Assembly: GCF_014610845.1 (NCBI RefSeq)
Contig: NZ_JABTCG010000005.1
Coordinates: 124,001 to 188,000 of the forward strand
DNA: 64,000 nt
Reading direction: 5' to 3'
Source of the DNA: Maribacter arenosus
Lineage (GTDB): Bacteria; Bacteroidota; Bacteroidia; Flavobacteriales; Flavobacteriaceae
The translations under genes were made by a program, and so were the position numbers. Positions 54,480-63,830 of this stretch are shown here, piece by piece (the first letter of the stretch is position 1; each line of letters opens with the position of its first letter). The notes beneath the pieces were generated by a model that saw nothing but the letters and a program-made list of their open reading frames with translations, searched no databases and was not told the DNA's origin.

Positions 54480-54703
54480 TTTCGTTTTAGAGTTATTAAT
54501 TCCGTTAAACGAAAGTCAAATCGCTGTGAAGATCAATTGCGAAGATTTAGGTGTAAGATACAAAATTGATATTTATCAATAGGACACCTAATAGGACACC
54601 TTCAAATATGATTCTAAAACCAATCAAATGAAATCAAGGAAAATGTAATTCCTTGATTTTCATTTGTTTAGCAAAAAGATGGTATTTAAAAATACCCTAT
54701 TTG
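54480..54703. other. Integrase upstream / attachment region with tandem 12-bp repeat
   Basis: Contains two exact tandem copies of AATAGGACACCT (54578-54589, 54590-54601), possibly integrase or excisionase arm sites, and a hairpin with arms AATCAAGGAA and TTCCTTGATT near 54638-54659. The attachment core is not identified: no copy of the tRNA-Pro 3' end is seen at the far side of the element. Confidence 0.55.
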
Positions 54704-54778
54704 TCGGGGTGGCAGGATTCGAACCTGCGACCTCCTGCTCCCAAAGCAGGCGCGATAACCGGGCTACGCTACACCCCG
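54704..54778 (-). tRNA. tRNA-Pro (TGG anticodon)
   Basis: A 75-nt cloverleaf on the minus strand. Acceptor CGGGGTG pairs with CACCCCG, the anticodon stem is CCTGC/GCAGG with loop TTTGGGA (anticodon TGG), and the T arm is GCAGG TTCGAAT CCTGC. CCA is not encoded. Its 5' end is overlapped by the GIY-YIG reading frame. Confidence 0.95.
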
Positions 54779-55008
54779 AAATGGTCATCAACATATCGTT
54801 TTGCTCCTCTCTTCTTTATTTGACGTTCCAAGACAATCGCTTCGGAACGTGAAGATACCTCAATTTGCAAAACCAATTTCCAGAGGGTCCCACCTTTTGT
54901 AGAGGGAACAAACCCATGGTTGTGTCTTTTCAATCTTTTTTCGATATCAGCAGTCTGGCCTACATAATATCCTGAACGTTTTTCGCTATATAAAATATAA
55001 ACGAACAT
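54769..55008 (-). CDS. GIY-YIG nuclease domain protein
   Basis: A 79-residue single-domain GIY-YIG protein: VYILYSEKRSGYYVGQTADI with the YIL...YVG core, R in EKRLKRHN, and Glu in EAIVLERQIKKR. The stop codon lies inside the tRNA-Pro gene (overlap of 10 nt). A damaged copy of the same tRNA lies directly upstream, so the gene is wedged between two tRNA-Pro sequences, as a homing-type element would be. Confidence 0.88.
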   Translation of the reverse strand: MFVYILYSEKRSGYYVGQTADIEKRLKRHNHGFVPSTKGGTLWKLVLQIEVSSRSEAIVLERQIKKRGAKRYVDDHFGV

Positions 55009-55022
55009 CTTAGCTTCTTTTT

Positions 55023-55119
55023 GGGGTGGTCACGCCTTGGGCGTGACGACCTCCTGCTCCCAAAGCAGGCGCGATAACCGGGCGAGACTGCCACGCTTTT
55101 TCAGCGTGGTACACCCCGG
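55023..55119 (-). pseudogene. Damaged tRNA-Pro copy with two inserted hairpins
   Basis: Bases 55047-55083 are identical over 37 nt to tRNA-Pro (54728-54764), and both outer ends (GGGGTGG and TACACCCCG) are kept. The T arm is replaced by a hairpin TCACGCC-loop-GGCGTGA (55030-55046), and the D arm by a segment with CCACGCT/AGCGTGG arms (55091-55109). It cannot form a normal tRNA. Confidence 0.8.
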
Positions 55120-55382
55120 ACTGAGCGTTAATAAAATGTCTTGTAGACATTTTTAGCGAAAGGGCCAGCCGGCGGGCGGGCTTCCAATCACTAAGCTCAA
55201 ACCTTAATTCCTTTGCCTTAGGTAAGAATTATACCTCTATTATTTCAAAACACAAAAAGCAATCCAAAACGAATGGTTCGGTTTTGGGTCGTTACGGCAC
55301 GACAATGCTCCAACATCAGCTAAGACCCCCTACAACCCAAATAGTTTTTGCTATTCCTTTAAATCGAAACAGCCCGAAAAAG
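55120..55382. other. Intergenic region between tRNA-Pro copy and tRNA-Ser
   Basis: No gene. A short hairpin AAAATGTCT/AGACATTTT lies at about 55135-55155 and a GC-rich CCGGCGGGCGGGC patch at 55169. Neither has a clear function. Confidence 0.5.
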
Positions 55383-55466
55383 CGGAGAGACTGGGACTCG
55401 AACCCAGGCGACACTTACGCGTCGACAGATTAGCAATCTGCTCCGTTACCACTCCGGCACCTCTCC
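55383..55466 (-). tRNA. tRNA-Ser (GCT anticodon)
   Basis: An 84-nt class II tRNA on the minus strand: acceptor GGAGAGG with TCTCTCC (last pair G-U), anticodon stem CAGAT/ATCTG with loop TGCTA centred on GCT, a long variable arm (GTCGACGCGTAAGTGTCGC) and T arm CTGGG TTCGAGT CCCAG. Confidence 0.95.
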
Positions 55467-55588
55467 TATAATTTTTCTAAAGAACGTTCCGATATCGATC
55501 GGATTAAAATGCGGATGCAAATGTAATTTTATATGCCATAGAACGCAACTATTTTCTATGTTTTTTTATAGAAGTTCTAACACCTTTG

Positions 55589-57628
55589 CTATTCGGGGTA
55601 TTCTACCCTTAAATGATAGATATTCGTCAGTTTATGCTTAAAGATTTTCTTGATGGTCTCGATCTCCCTAAAGGTTATGTTCGCATTCAAAAATTGATTG
55701 GCTGCCATTTGTCCCCCAATGATCTTATCCACAAACTCATCCAAAATCAAAAACGTCGGATTCTTTAGACTCTTGGAGGCTGCTTCCACAGAATCTGCCA
55801 TCATAAGGATTGCGGTCTCCTTTGAAAAAGGTATGGGTCCTGGATACCTGAAGTCTTCTATGTTCAACTCCTCATTCAACTCCTTTTGTTTTGTATAAAA
55901 GTAATGGACCAAAGTCGTACCGTGATGGGAGCGTATAAAGTCTATAACCCTATCCGGTAAGTTATTCTTTCTTGCAATCTCAATTCCTTCAATCACGTGG
56001 TTAATAATGATTCTGGCACTATCCCGGGGTTCCAAATCATCATGGGGATTTACATTGGTAATTTGATTTTCGGTAAAATAGTTTGGGTTGCCCAATTTCC
56101 CAATATCATGGTATAAGGCACCCACTCGTACCAACATAGCATTAGCCCCTATTTCATTCGCGGCCGCTTCTGCTAAGTTCGCTACCTGCAAGGAATGATT
56201 AAACGTCCCTGGAGCCTTATTCGAAAGCTCTTTTAATAATTTGGAATTGGTATCCGATAATTCCAAAAGGGAAACATCGGAAACCAATCCGAATATCTTT
56301 TCATAGATATAAATCAAAGGTTGTACGAAAAGCGTGATCATTCCATTCAACAAAAACAAACCCAAAGTCAGCCAAATTATATTATCAAGATTACCCTCAT
56401 GGATAATGTGAAAGGCCAAATAACCAACAATGTATATCAATGTAATCTGCCCAACGGATATAAAGAGATTGGCCCTTTTATATAACTCTGAAACTGTAAG
56501 AATAGTCACAATACCCGCAATGATCTGGATAAAAATATATTCGAAACTATTAGGCACTACAAAGCCCAGGATCAATACCGTTAGTACATGTACAAACAGA
56601 CCCAGTCTTGCATCAAAGAAGGTTTTTAACAACAACGGAAGTATACACAAAGGCACAACAAAAACATAAGCTTCATTATATTTCACCACTAAAGTGGTCA
56701 CAAAAACCATGAGGAGTATATTTATGAAAATAAAAGTGACCTTCGTGCCGTTCTCAAAAATTTCAGGTCTGTATTTTTTAAGAAAAAGAAAAAGCATGAT
56801 AAGCACCAAAGCTACCAATACGGTATACCCTGCAAGTATATAATAGTAATTATAGGATGCCCATAATTCGGATTCGAACTCGTCTTTCAAAGACTCCAGA
56901 ATCATATAATTATCCGATTCAACGACTTCTCCCCTGGCGATGATCAGTTTACCCTCATCTATGGTACCCCTCGTTAATGAAATCTTTGACAATTCATCGT
57001 CCAATGCCTTTTTTGACAGATTATCATCAAAAACTACATTCGGCTTTATCAGGTTAAAAAAGAGTGCTTGAAAGGATCTATTAAATCGTCCTAATTGTTT
57101 TTCGCGTAAAACTTTTCCGATAACGCCCTCTACATCCTGGATGCTATGAATATCGTCATAATCGATAAGTTTTGCCTCGTTCTGTTTTATGAGATACACT
57201 TTCTTCCCTAAGTCACTTGGGTATGATTTTTGTAAAATCCCATTCCCATAAATCCGTTCAAGAACTGCTTGTCCCGCTTTTTTCAATACTGTCAGCTCTG
57301 CTGCGGTATATTCATCGGTTTTGAAGGTATTACCAAAGGCCGTATCGAATTCCTGATACACTTCTTGTGAAATTGTCTCGTCAAAGCGATAATAATTATT
57401 ATGCTTATCTGCTATCTTTTGCTTTTCGGCTGCAATTTCCTCTTCGTTTTTTTTGACGGAAAAATCAAATGGGGCATAGAGATTTTCATATTGCCAGGGT
57501 TTGCCTTTTTGAAATTCATATTTAAACTTGCCCCCCTTAGGGAAAAAAAATACAATGCAAAAAATAGATACCGCGTAAAGGAAGTATTTATAAATGAGGG
57601 ATTGGTTTTTGTAAAGCTTATCCAACAA
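55589..57628 (-). CDS. 7TM-HD family phosphohydrolase (PgpH/YqfF-like)
   Basis: About 679 residues. An extracellular 7TMR-HDED region (about 40-250) follows a first transmembrane helix (FLYAVSIFCIVFFFP), then about seven helices, then a cytosolic HD domain: FNHSLQVANLAEAAANEI, LYHDIGKLGNPNYF and RSHHGTT. Listeria PgpH of this family breaks down cyclic di-AMP. I start it at the TTG at 57628, because the ORF extension up to 57928 overlaps the divergent thiolase gene and its content looks non-coding; the true start may be another rare codon close by. Confidence 0.88.
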   Translation of the reverse strand: MLDKLYKNQSLIYKYFLYAVSIFCIVFFFPKGGKFKYEFQKGKPWQYENLYAPFDFSVKKNEEEIAAEKQKIADKHNNYYRFDETISQEVYQEFDTAFGNTFKTDEYTAAELTVLKKAGQAVLERIYGNGILQKSYPSDLGKKVYLIKQNEAKLIDYDDIHSIQDVEGVIGKVLREKQLGRFNRSFQALFFNLIKPNVVFDDNLSKKALDDELSKISLTRGTIDEGKLIIARGEVVESDNYMILESLKDEFESELWASYNYYYILAGYTVLVALVLIMLFLFLKKYRPEIFENGTKVTFIFINILLMVFVTTLVVKYNEAYVFVVPLCILPLLLKTFFDARLGLFVHVLTVLILGFVVPNSFEYIFIQIIAGIVTILTVSELYKRANLFISVGQITLIYIVGYLAFHIIHEGNLDNIIWLTLGLFLLNGMITLFVQPLIYIYEKIFGLVSDVSLLELSDTNSKLLKELSNKAPGTFNHSLQVANLAEAAANEIGANAMLVRVGALYHDIGKLGNPNYFTENQITNVNPHDDLEPRDSARIIINHVIEGIEIARKNNLPDRVIDFIRSHHGTTLVHYFYTKQKELNEELNIEDFRYPGPIPFSKETAILMMADSVEAASKSLKNPTFLILDEFVDKIIGGQMAANQFLNANITFREIETIKKIFKHKLTNIYHLRVEYPE

Positions 57629-57697
57629 TTTCGTATCTAATTTATATCTAACGTCAAAAATAGAAAATATAATAGACCTTTTGTTACAACATGCATT

Positions 57698-57725
57698 TTG
57701 ATTGCACTTTAATTTATTAATTTCG
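57698..57725 (+). promoter_or_regulatory. Candidate flavobacterial promoter of the thiolase gene
   Basis: TTG (57698-57700), 17 nt, then TAATTTCG (57718-57725), one mismatch to TAnnTTTG. It is 21 nt upstream of the ATG at 57747. Confidence 0.35.
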
Positions 57726-57746
57726 CAACAATTAAAACAAATGGTC

Positions 57747-58922
57747 ATGAACGAAGTTGTCATAGTTTCTGCGGTCAGAACACCTATCGGTAGTTTTATG
57801 GGTGGGTTGTCAACGATACCGGCACCAAAACTGGGTGCCATTGCCATTAAGGGTGCATTGGAAAAAATAAAATTGGATCCCAATCTTATTGATGAGGTTT
57901 TAATGGGCAATGTCGTACAAGCTGGCACCGGTCAGGCACCGGCAAGGCAAGCAGCTATCTTCGCGGGTATACCCGATCGTGTACCCTGTACCACGGTTAA
58001 CAAAGTATGTGCATCAGGAATGAAAGCCATAATGCAGGCAACCCAAGCCATCGCCTTGGGTGATATTTCGATCGCCGTGGCTGGTGGTATGGAGAACATG
58101 AGCCTTATACCCCATTACGCACATCTTAGAAATGGCGTGAAATTTGGACCAACTACTTTTGAGGACGGCATGCAAAAAGATGGTCTGGTCGATGCCTATG
58201 ACCATAATGCAATGGGTGTATGTGCCGATGCATGCGCAGCGGAATACAAGTTTTCCCGTGAAGACCAAGACAAATTTGCCGTTCAGTCGTACCAACGATC
58301 CGCAAATGCATGGAAAGATGGAAAGTTTGCCAATGAAGTCATTCCCGTTGAAGTCCCACAAAGAAGAGGGGAGCCTATCATAATTTCCGAAGATGAGGAA
58401 TTCAAGAATGTGAAGATTGAAAAAATACCCACTTTGCGTCCGGCATTCACGAAAGAGGGTACGGTAACAGCCGCCAATGCCTCTACCATTAATGATGGCG
58501 CTGCTGCGCTGGTGTTAATGAGTTCTCAAAAAGCCAAGGAATTAAAGCTTACCCCCATGGCTACCATACGAAGTTATGCCGATGCGGCGCAAGAACCGGA
58601 ATGGTTTACAACGGCCCCTGCCAAGGCCTTGCCCAAAGCATTGGATAAAGCAGGGTTATCCTTGAACGATGTGGACTATTTTGAATTTAATGAGGCTTTT
58701 TCAGTTGTTGGTTTGGCCAACATGAAATTGCTAGGATTGGAAGATAGCAATGTAAATGTCAATGGCGGGGCGGTATCTTTGGGCCACCCCTTAGGATGTT
58801 CTGGGGCACGTATTATTATAACCCTTTTGAATGTATTGGAACAAAACAATGCCAAAATCGGTGCAGCGGCTATTTGCAATGGTGGTGGTGGTGCTTCTGC
58901 CATGATTGTGGAAAGGAAGTAA
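57747..58922 (+). CDS. Acetyl-CoA C-acyltransferase (thiolase)
   Basis: A 391-residue cytosolic thiolase condensing two acetyl-CoA or cleaving 3-ketoacyl-CoA. Catalytic residues are C88 (NKVCASGMKA), H347 and C351 (GHPLGCSGARI); NEAFSV is also present. Start at MNEVVIVSAVRTPIG; MVMNEV at 57741 is equally possible. Length is normal. It probably serves fatty-acid or ketone-body turnover. Confidence 0.93.
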   Translation: MNEVVIVSAVRTPIGSFMGGLSTIPAPKLGAIAIKGALEKIKLDPNLIDEVLMGNVVQAGTGQAPARQAAIFAGIPDRVPCTTVNKVCASGMKAIMQATQAIALGDISIAVAGGMENMSLIPHYAHLRNGVKFGPTTFEDGMQKDGLVDAYDHNAMGVCADACAAEYKFSREDQDKFAVQSYQRSANAWKDGKFANEVIPVEVPQRRGEPIIISEDEEFKNVKIEKIPTLRPAFTKEGTVTAANASTINDGAAALVLMSSQKAKELKLTPMATIRSYADAAQEPEWFTTAPAKALPKALDKAGLSLNDVDYFEFNEAFSVVGLANMKLLGLEDSNVNVNGGAVSLGHPLGCSGARIIITLLNVLEQNNAKIGAAAICNGGGGASAMIVERK

Positions 58923-58943
58923 ATTATTACTGCAATTGATACT

Positions 58944-59690
58944 ATGCAATACGGTATTTGTCATTTAAGCATTGTTCCTATCAGAGCCAATGCAGAAGAA
59001 TCAGCGGAGATGGTTTCCCAATTGTTGTATGGCGAACACTATAAGGTTCTTGAACAGCGCAGACAATGGAGCAAAATCAGGGTCGGTTATGACAAATGCG
59101 AGGGATGGATTCAGAATTTACAGCTTACTTTTATTGATGAAACCAACTATAAGGTTCTCACGAAAAACAATTCCCCTGAGTATACCATTGATCTTGTTTC
59201 CTATGTTGAATTGGACAAAAACAATCTTTTGCCTATTGTCCTAGGTTCGGTAATCAACAAAAAATCCATGCATGTGCATGAAGGAAATTTATTATCTACC
59301 ACCCAACAAAAATCAAAGCTGATCAATATTGCTTTATTATACCTGAACTCACCTTATTTGTGGGGAGGAAAAACACCTTTTGGGATTGATGCTTCGGGTT
59401 TTACCCAAATGGTGTACAAAATAAACGGTTATAAGCTACTTAGAAGTGCAACGGATCAAGCTACTCAAGGTACACCCTTAAGTTTTATAGAGGAATCAGA
59501 AACCGGAGATCTTGCCTTTTTCGATAATAATGATGGTGTTATCGATCATGTCGGAATCATCATGGAAAATAATTATATCATTCATGTCCATGGAAAAGTA
59601 CGGATTGACCGATTGGATCATACCGGGATTTTTAATACTGACTCAAAAACCTATTCCCACAAACTTCGGGTAATAAAACAGATCATATAA
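58944..59690 (+). CDS. NlpC/P60 (C40)-family protein with SH3 domains, catalytic Cys missing
   Basis: A 248-residue protein. Bacterial SH3-like domains cover about residues 1-110 (ICHLSIVPIRANAEESAEMV, LEQRRQWSKIRV), then the NlpC/P60 domain (YLNSPYLWGGKTPFGIDASG). The usual DCSGF is DASGF: codon GCT at 59391 gives A150. H202 (DHVGII) remains. As read, it should bind peptidoglycan peptides but not cleave them. No signal peptide is evident, as in the related dipeptidyl endopeptidases. Confidence 0.82.
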   Translation: MQYGICHLSIVPIRANAEESAEMVSQLLYGEHYKVLEQRRQWSKIRVGYDKCEGWIQNLQLTFIDETNYKVLTKNNSPEYTIDLVSYVELDKNNLLPIVLGSVINKKSMHVHEGNLLSTTQQKSKLINIALLYLNSPYLWGGKTPFGIDASGFTQMVYKINGYKLLRSATDQATQGTPLSFIEESETGDLAFFDNNDGVIDHVGIIMENNYIIHVHGKVRIDRLDHTGIFNTDSKTYSHKLRVIKQII

Positions 59691-59723
59691 AAAAAAGTCC
59701 TAGCGGGAAACCAGGACTTTTTT
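59691..59723. terminator. Two-way terminator between convergent genes
   Basis: AAAAAAGTCCT pairs with AGGACTTTTTT around an 11-nt loop; A-run and T-run serve both strands. Confidence 0.85.
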
Positions 59724-59742
59724 ATCGTTTGCGAAATTTTAT

Positions 59743-61005
59743 CTATTCACCTAATAGTTTTTTTATTCGCATAAAATTTTCATTGTCGCCCATGGCACCG
59801 TAGATATTCTTTAATTGAGTTAGAATAGCTTGGTTATCCGGGTTGGTTTTCAATGCTTCTTCCAGTACATCGGCTCCTTCTTGAAACAAATCGTCTTTTT
59901 GTTTTTTCAACTCATCGTATCTGGCAATATCCGCTCTGGAGTTCCCCAAGGTATTCATCTCATCGATCAACCCATTACCTTCATTGATATAAGTGGTTGA
60001 AAGATTCAATTGTGCATTGGTATATCCAGGATTTATTTCAAGTGCTCTTCTATAGGCCACTCGTGCTTCTTCAATATTATCTTGCTCCATATTGATTACA
60101 CCGATGTTATAATGTAAATCCGGATTATCAGGAGCTACTGTTGCAGCCTCGGCCATTAGTTCCTTAAATTTATCCTTATCCCCTAATTTATAATGTAAGT
60201 TGGCCTCGTTCAATATCAGGGTTACATCTTTTGGGTTCTCGGCGCGTGCCGACTTATAAGCCTCCAAGGCCTTATCATCTTGCCCTAACTGTGTATATAT
60301 TAGAGCCATGTTCTTAACGATCTCTGCTTTTTTTGATGGGGCCTTGTCATCAACGGGATCTTTGTAAGTACCTGACTTCACCATTAAATCCCTTTGCACC
60401 TTCTCCATGGTCTCAACTTCCCCGGTGGCTACATTGGTGGCCTTATACTCTATTCCGCCACCATCATAACCTACTTCCTTAAGTTCATTATAGTAGGTCA
60501 ATGCCTGCTCATACTCACCCCCATTTACGGCGCTGCTTGCGGCAAAATAAAGATAATTAGTGTCTCTAGGACTGAGTTTGTAGCTCATATAAAGCTTTTC
60601 GCCTGCCTGCTTGTATTTTTCGTTCTTATTGTCTTCAATAGCCGAATTAACGATGTCACCAGCTAAGGTCGACATTTCTTGCGCGATCAGAGGACTGTAC
60701 TTAGCTTTTCCGCTACTCTCTTCAACTTCCTTTGCTTTTTGAAAAGATGAAATTGCAGTTTCGAAGGCACTATCATCACCTTTCCTTGCTAAATCCGCAT
60801 ATATTCTACCGCGTAGATAATGGTATTGTGCCTGAACTTTGGCATCCTCACCTGAAATCGCACCAGCTGCTGCTTCAAGTGCTGTTTTGGCTCCACCCGC
60901 ATCACCTCCTTTAAGGGCTTTCTCTGCGGCTTTAATTTCATTCTTTTGCGAAAACCCAATCATTGTGAAGGACATTGCCGCAAGTATTAAAATTTTAGTT
61001 CTCAT
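59743..61005 (-). CDS. Exported tetratricopeptide repeat protein
   Basis: A 420-residue protein with a signal peptide (ILILAAMSFTMIGFSQ). TPR units are clear in AEIVKNMALIYTQLGQDDKA, PKDVTLILNEANLHYKLGD and PDLHYNIGVINMEQDNIEEA followed by RVAYRRALEINPGYTNAQ. It probably acts as a scaffold in the periplasm. It lies 32 nt downstream of gyrA, a pairing often seen in flavobacteria. Confidence 0.85.
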   Translation of the reverse strand: MRTKILILAAMSFTMIGFSQKNEIKAAEKALKGGDAGGAKTALEAAAGAISGEDAKVQAQYHYLRGRIYADLARKGDDSAFETAISSFQKAKEVEESSGKAKYSPLIAQEMSTLAGDIVNSAIEDNKNEKYKQAGEKLYMSYKLSPRDTNYLYFAASSAVNGGEYEQALTYYNELKEVGYDGGGIEYKATNVATGEVETMEKVQRDLMVKSGTYKDPVDDKAPSKKAEIVKNMALIYTQLGQDDKALEAYKSARAENPKDVTLILNEANLHYKLGDKDKFKELMAEAATVAPDNPDLHYNIGVINMEQDNIEEARVAYRRALEINPGYTNAQLNLSTTYINEGNGLIDEMNTLGNSRADIARYDELKKQKDDLFQEGADVLEEALKTNPDNQAILTQLKNIYGAMGDNENFMRIKKLLGE

Positions 61006-61037
61006 TTTACTTTAATTAAAATATTAGTGTTTATTGA

Positions 61038-63569
61038 TTATTCTTTTGTTTCATCGCTATCATTATCAATAGCCGTGCCATCTTCGGTTTTTACGTCCAT
61101 ATCCATAATATCTACCTCGTCAACAGCATCATCATCCTTCATGACCTTCGCAACAGCGGCAATACTGTCATTCCCCTTAATATTGATCAGCTTGACACCT
61201 TGTGTTGCCCTACCCATGACACGTAAATCTTCTACACTCATTCGTATGGCGATTCCCGATTTGTTGATGATCATTAAATCATCGGAATCGGATACATTCT
61301 TAATGGCTACAAGTCCACCCGTCTTTTCCGTAATGGATATCGTCTTAACTCCCTTACCACCGCGGTTGGTAATCCTATAATCATCAATATTGGAGCGCTT
61401 ACCATACCCATTTTCGGACACTACAAGAATTTCCTCATCAAAGTTATGGACAGAGACCATTCCAATGACCTCATCGTTCTCATCGGCTAGACGAATACCA
61501 CGAACTCCCGAGGCATTACGTCCCATAGGTCTGGTTTTACTCTCTTCGAATCGTATGGCTTTGCCTGATTTTAATCCTAGGAATATCTGACTCGTACCCG
61601 TCGTTAATTTAGCCTCTAATAGTTCATCATCTTCACGAATACCAATGGCATTTATTCCATTCTGCCTTGGTCTTGAATACTGTTCCAAAGAGGTCTTCTT
61701 GACTGTGCCCTTTTTGGTGGCCATGATTACGTAATGGTTGTTTACATAATCCTCATCCTTCAGGTCTTGAGTACAAATAAAGGCTTTGACCTTGTCATCC
61801 TGTTCAATATTGATAAGATTTTGGATGGCCCTACCTTTGGAAGTCTTGCTTCCTTCTGGTATCTCATACACCCTCATCCAGAAACATTTTCCTTTCTGGG
61901 TGAAGAATAACATATATTGGTGATTGGTGCCTACGAACAAATGCTCCAAGAAATCCTCATTTCTGGTTGAAGATGCCTTCTGACCAACCCCACCTCTATT
62001 TTGGGTCTTATATTCGGTAAGAGGTGTTCTTTTTATATAACCGGCATGGGATATGGTTATGACCACCTGTTCATCGGGTATCATATCCTCGATACTTAGA
62101 TCACCACCCGCATAATTGATTTCAGAACGTCTTTCATCACCATACTTTTCCTTAACTTCAAGCAGCTCTTCCTTAATAATCTGCATTCTTCGCTCTTTAC
62201 GCTCTAAAATGTCTTTAAGATCGGCAATGGTATTGATTATATCTTCATATTCAGATCTTAATTTATCCTGTTCAAGACCCGTTAGTTGACGAAGCCTCAT
62301 TTCCACAATGGCCTTGGCTTGAATCTCAGTCAATTTAAATCGCTCCATGAGGTTCTCCCGAGCTTCATCTGCATTGGAAGATGCCCTTATGATTGCAATA
62401 ACCTCATCTATGTTATCAGAGGCTATAATCAATCCTTCAAGGATGTGCGCCCTGTCTTCCGCCTTTTGAAGTTCATACTTTGTGCGCCTAACAACGACCT
62501 CATGCCTATGTTCCACAAAATGGTGGATCATCTCCTTAACGTTCAGCATTTGGGGCCTACCTTTGACCAAAGCAATGTTGTTGACACTGAACGATGATTG
62601 CAAAGGCGTATATTTGTACAAGGTGTTCAGCACAATATTCGGTATTGCATCCCTTTTAAGAATATATACAATACGCATACCCTTTCTGTCCGATTCATCC
62701 CTGATCGAAGAAATTCCTTCGATCTTTTTGTCGTTGACCAAATCGGCAGTCTTTTTTATCATATCGGCCTTATTGACCTGATAAGGAATCTCGGTTACAA
62801 TAATACATTCACGTCCTTGTACCTCCTCAATAATTGCCTTGGCACGCATAACCACTCTACCCCTGCCCGTATGAAAGGCCTCCTTAACCCCTTCATACCC
62901 ATATATTATACCTCCTGTCGGAAAATCAGGTGCCTTGATATGGGTTATGAGCTCATCAATTTCAATGTCGTTATTATCAATATAGGCTACTGTACCATCG
63001 ATTACCTCGGAAAGGTTATGGGGTGCCATATTCGTTGCCATACCCACAGCAATACCCGATGCGCCGTTAACCAACAAATTTGGGATTCGCGTAGGAAGTA
63101 CGGTAGGTTCCTGTAAAGAATCGTCAAAATTCAACTGATGGTCCACAGTATCTTTGTCGATATCTATCAACATATCATCAGCGATCTTTCGCATCCTTGC
63201 CTCTGTATAACGCATGGCTGCCGGACTGTCACCGTCTACAGAACCAAAGTTACCTTGACCGTCTACCAACATATATCGTAAACTCCATTCCTGTGCCATA
63301 CGCACCATAGTGTCATATACAGAAGTGTCGCCATGTGGATGGTACTTACCCAAAACCTCACCGACAATACGAGCCGATTTTTTATGTGCACTATTCGACC
63401 GAACACCTAATTCATGCATACCATAAAGTACCCTTCTGTGAACAGGTTTCAATCCATCCCTGACATCTGGCAAGGCACGTGACACAATGACCGACATTGA
63501 ATAATCAATGTAAGCAGACTTCATTTCGTCTTCAATGTTGATAGGAATCAATTTTTCTCCTTCTGCCAT
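61038..63569 (-). CDS. gyrA: DNA gyrase subunit A
   Basis: An 843-residue type II topoisomerase subunit. Catalytic Y121 in [10 protein letters not shown], the quinolone region [10 protein letters not shown] (T82 and D86 at the positions of E. coli S83 and D87), and six C-terminal beta-pinwheel repeats; [10 protein letters not shown] is the GyrA box. The acidic tail ([19 protein letters not shown]) is typical of the phylum. Complete. Confidence 0.97.
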   Translation of the reverse strand: MAEGEKLIPINIEDEMKSAYIDYSMSVIVSRALPDVRDGLKPVHRRVLYGMHELGVRSNSAHKKSARIVGEVLGKYHPHGDTSVYDTMVRMAQEWSLRYMLVDGQGNFGSVDGDSPAAMRYTEARMRKIADDMLIDIDKDTVDHQLNFDDSLQEPTVLPTRIPNLLVNGASGIAVGMATNMAPHNLSEVIDGTVAYIDNNDIEIDELITHIKAPDFPTGGIIYGYEGVKEAFHTGRGRVVMRAKAIIEEVQGRECIIVTEIPYQVNKADMIKKTADLVNDKKIEGISSIRDESDRKGMRIVYILKRDAIPNIVLNTLYKYTPLQSSFSVNNIALVKGRPQMLNVKEMIHHFVEHRHEVVVRRTKYELQKAEDRAHILEGLIIASDNIDEVIAIIRASSNADEARENLMERFKLTEIQAKAIVEMRLRQLTGLEQDKLRSEYEDIINTIADLKDILERKERRMQIIKEELLEVKEKYGDERRSEINYAGGDLSIEDMIPDEQVVITISHAGYIKRTPLTEYKTQNRGGVGQKASSTRNEDFLEHLFVGTNHQYMLFFTQKGKCFWMRVYEIPEGSKTSKGRAIQNLINIEQDDKVKAFICTQDLKDEDYVNNHYVIMATKKGTVKKTSLEQYSRPRQNGINAIGIREDDELLEAKLTTGTSQIFLGLKSGKAIRFEESKTRPMGRNASGVRGIRLADENDEVIGMVSVHNFDEEILVVSENGYGKRSNIDDYRITNRGGKGVKTISITEKTGGLVAIKNVSDSDDLMIINKSGIAIRMSVEDLRVMGRATQGVKLINIKGNDSIAAVAKVMKDDDAVDEVDIMDMDVKTEDGTAIDNDSDETKE

Positions 63570-63830
63570 TCTTGAATTTTATCTATTTAATTTAGTTAAA
63601 AAAGCAAGGCAATATACGTATTTTGATACCTTTCAAGGCACATATCAAATACTTTATCTAAAAATTTATCAACACCTTTGCTTCCCTAATTCGTTGATAA
63701 TTTCAATGTTAATTATTTTGTAATTAGGTGCTTTTTTCGTCATTTAGGACATCTTTAACGATTATAGGTACGGTATTTGGTTTAGATTGGTAATGTTTTA
63801 CTAATTTTATAGTTGAAAGGATAATAGTAT

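Larger units (their letters stand above)
26162..54703. mobile_element. Integrative and conjugative element, CTnDOT-like (left end uncertain)
   Basis: Contains ssb, radC-like, oriT-like DNA, bfmA-mobB-mobC, traE-N, amidase, an Xis-like HTH gene, rteC and integrase, bounded on the right by tRNA-Pro. The left end lies somewhere between the end of iorB (22666) and ssb; the mercury module and IS110 may be inside or outside it. Genes traA-D and traO-Q are missing from the visible set, so transfer may need help or use divergent genes. Confidence 0.8.

Noticed and set aside
54578-54601. CRISPR-like repeat
   Set aside because: Only two 12-bp copies without spacers and no cas genes; no CRISPR array is seen anywhere in the window.
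26162-54703. Prophage
   Set aside because: No capsid, tail, terminase or lysis genes; the gene content is that of a conjugative element.
54704-54778. tRNA-Pro 3' end as proven attachment core of the ICE
   Set aside because: No matching duplicate of the tRNA 3' end was found between 22670 and 26160, so the core remains undetermined.
54664-54852. 62-residue plus-strand ORF containing FEPATSCSQSRRDNRATLHP
   Set aside because: This is the antisense reading of tRNA-Pro, a well-known false ORF.
55023-55119. A second functional tRNA-Pro
   Set aside because: T and D arms are replaced by unrelated hairpins, so no cloverleaf forms.
57629-57928. 100-residue N-terminal extension of the 7TM-HD phosphohydrolase
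   Set aside because: It overlaps the thiolase promoter and coding start on the other strand and does not resemble the family N-terminus.
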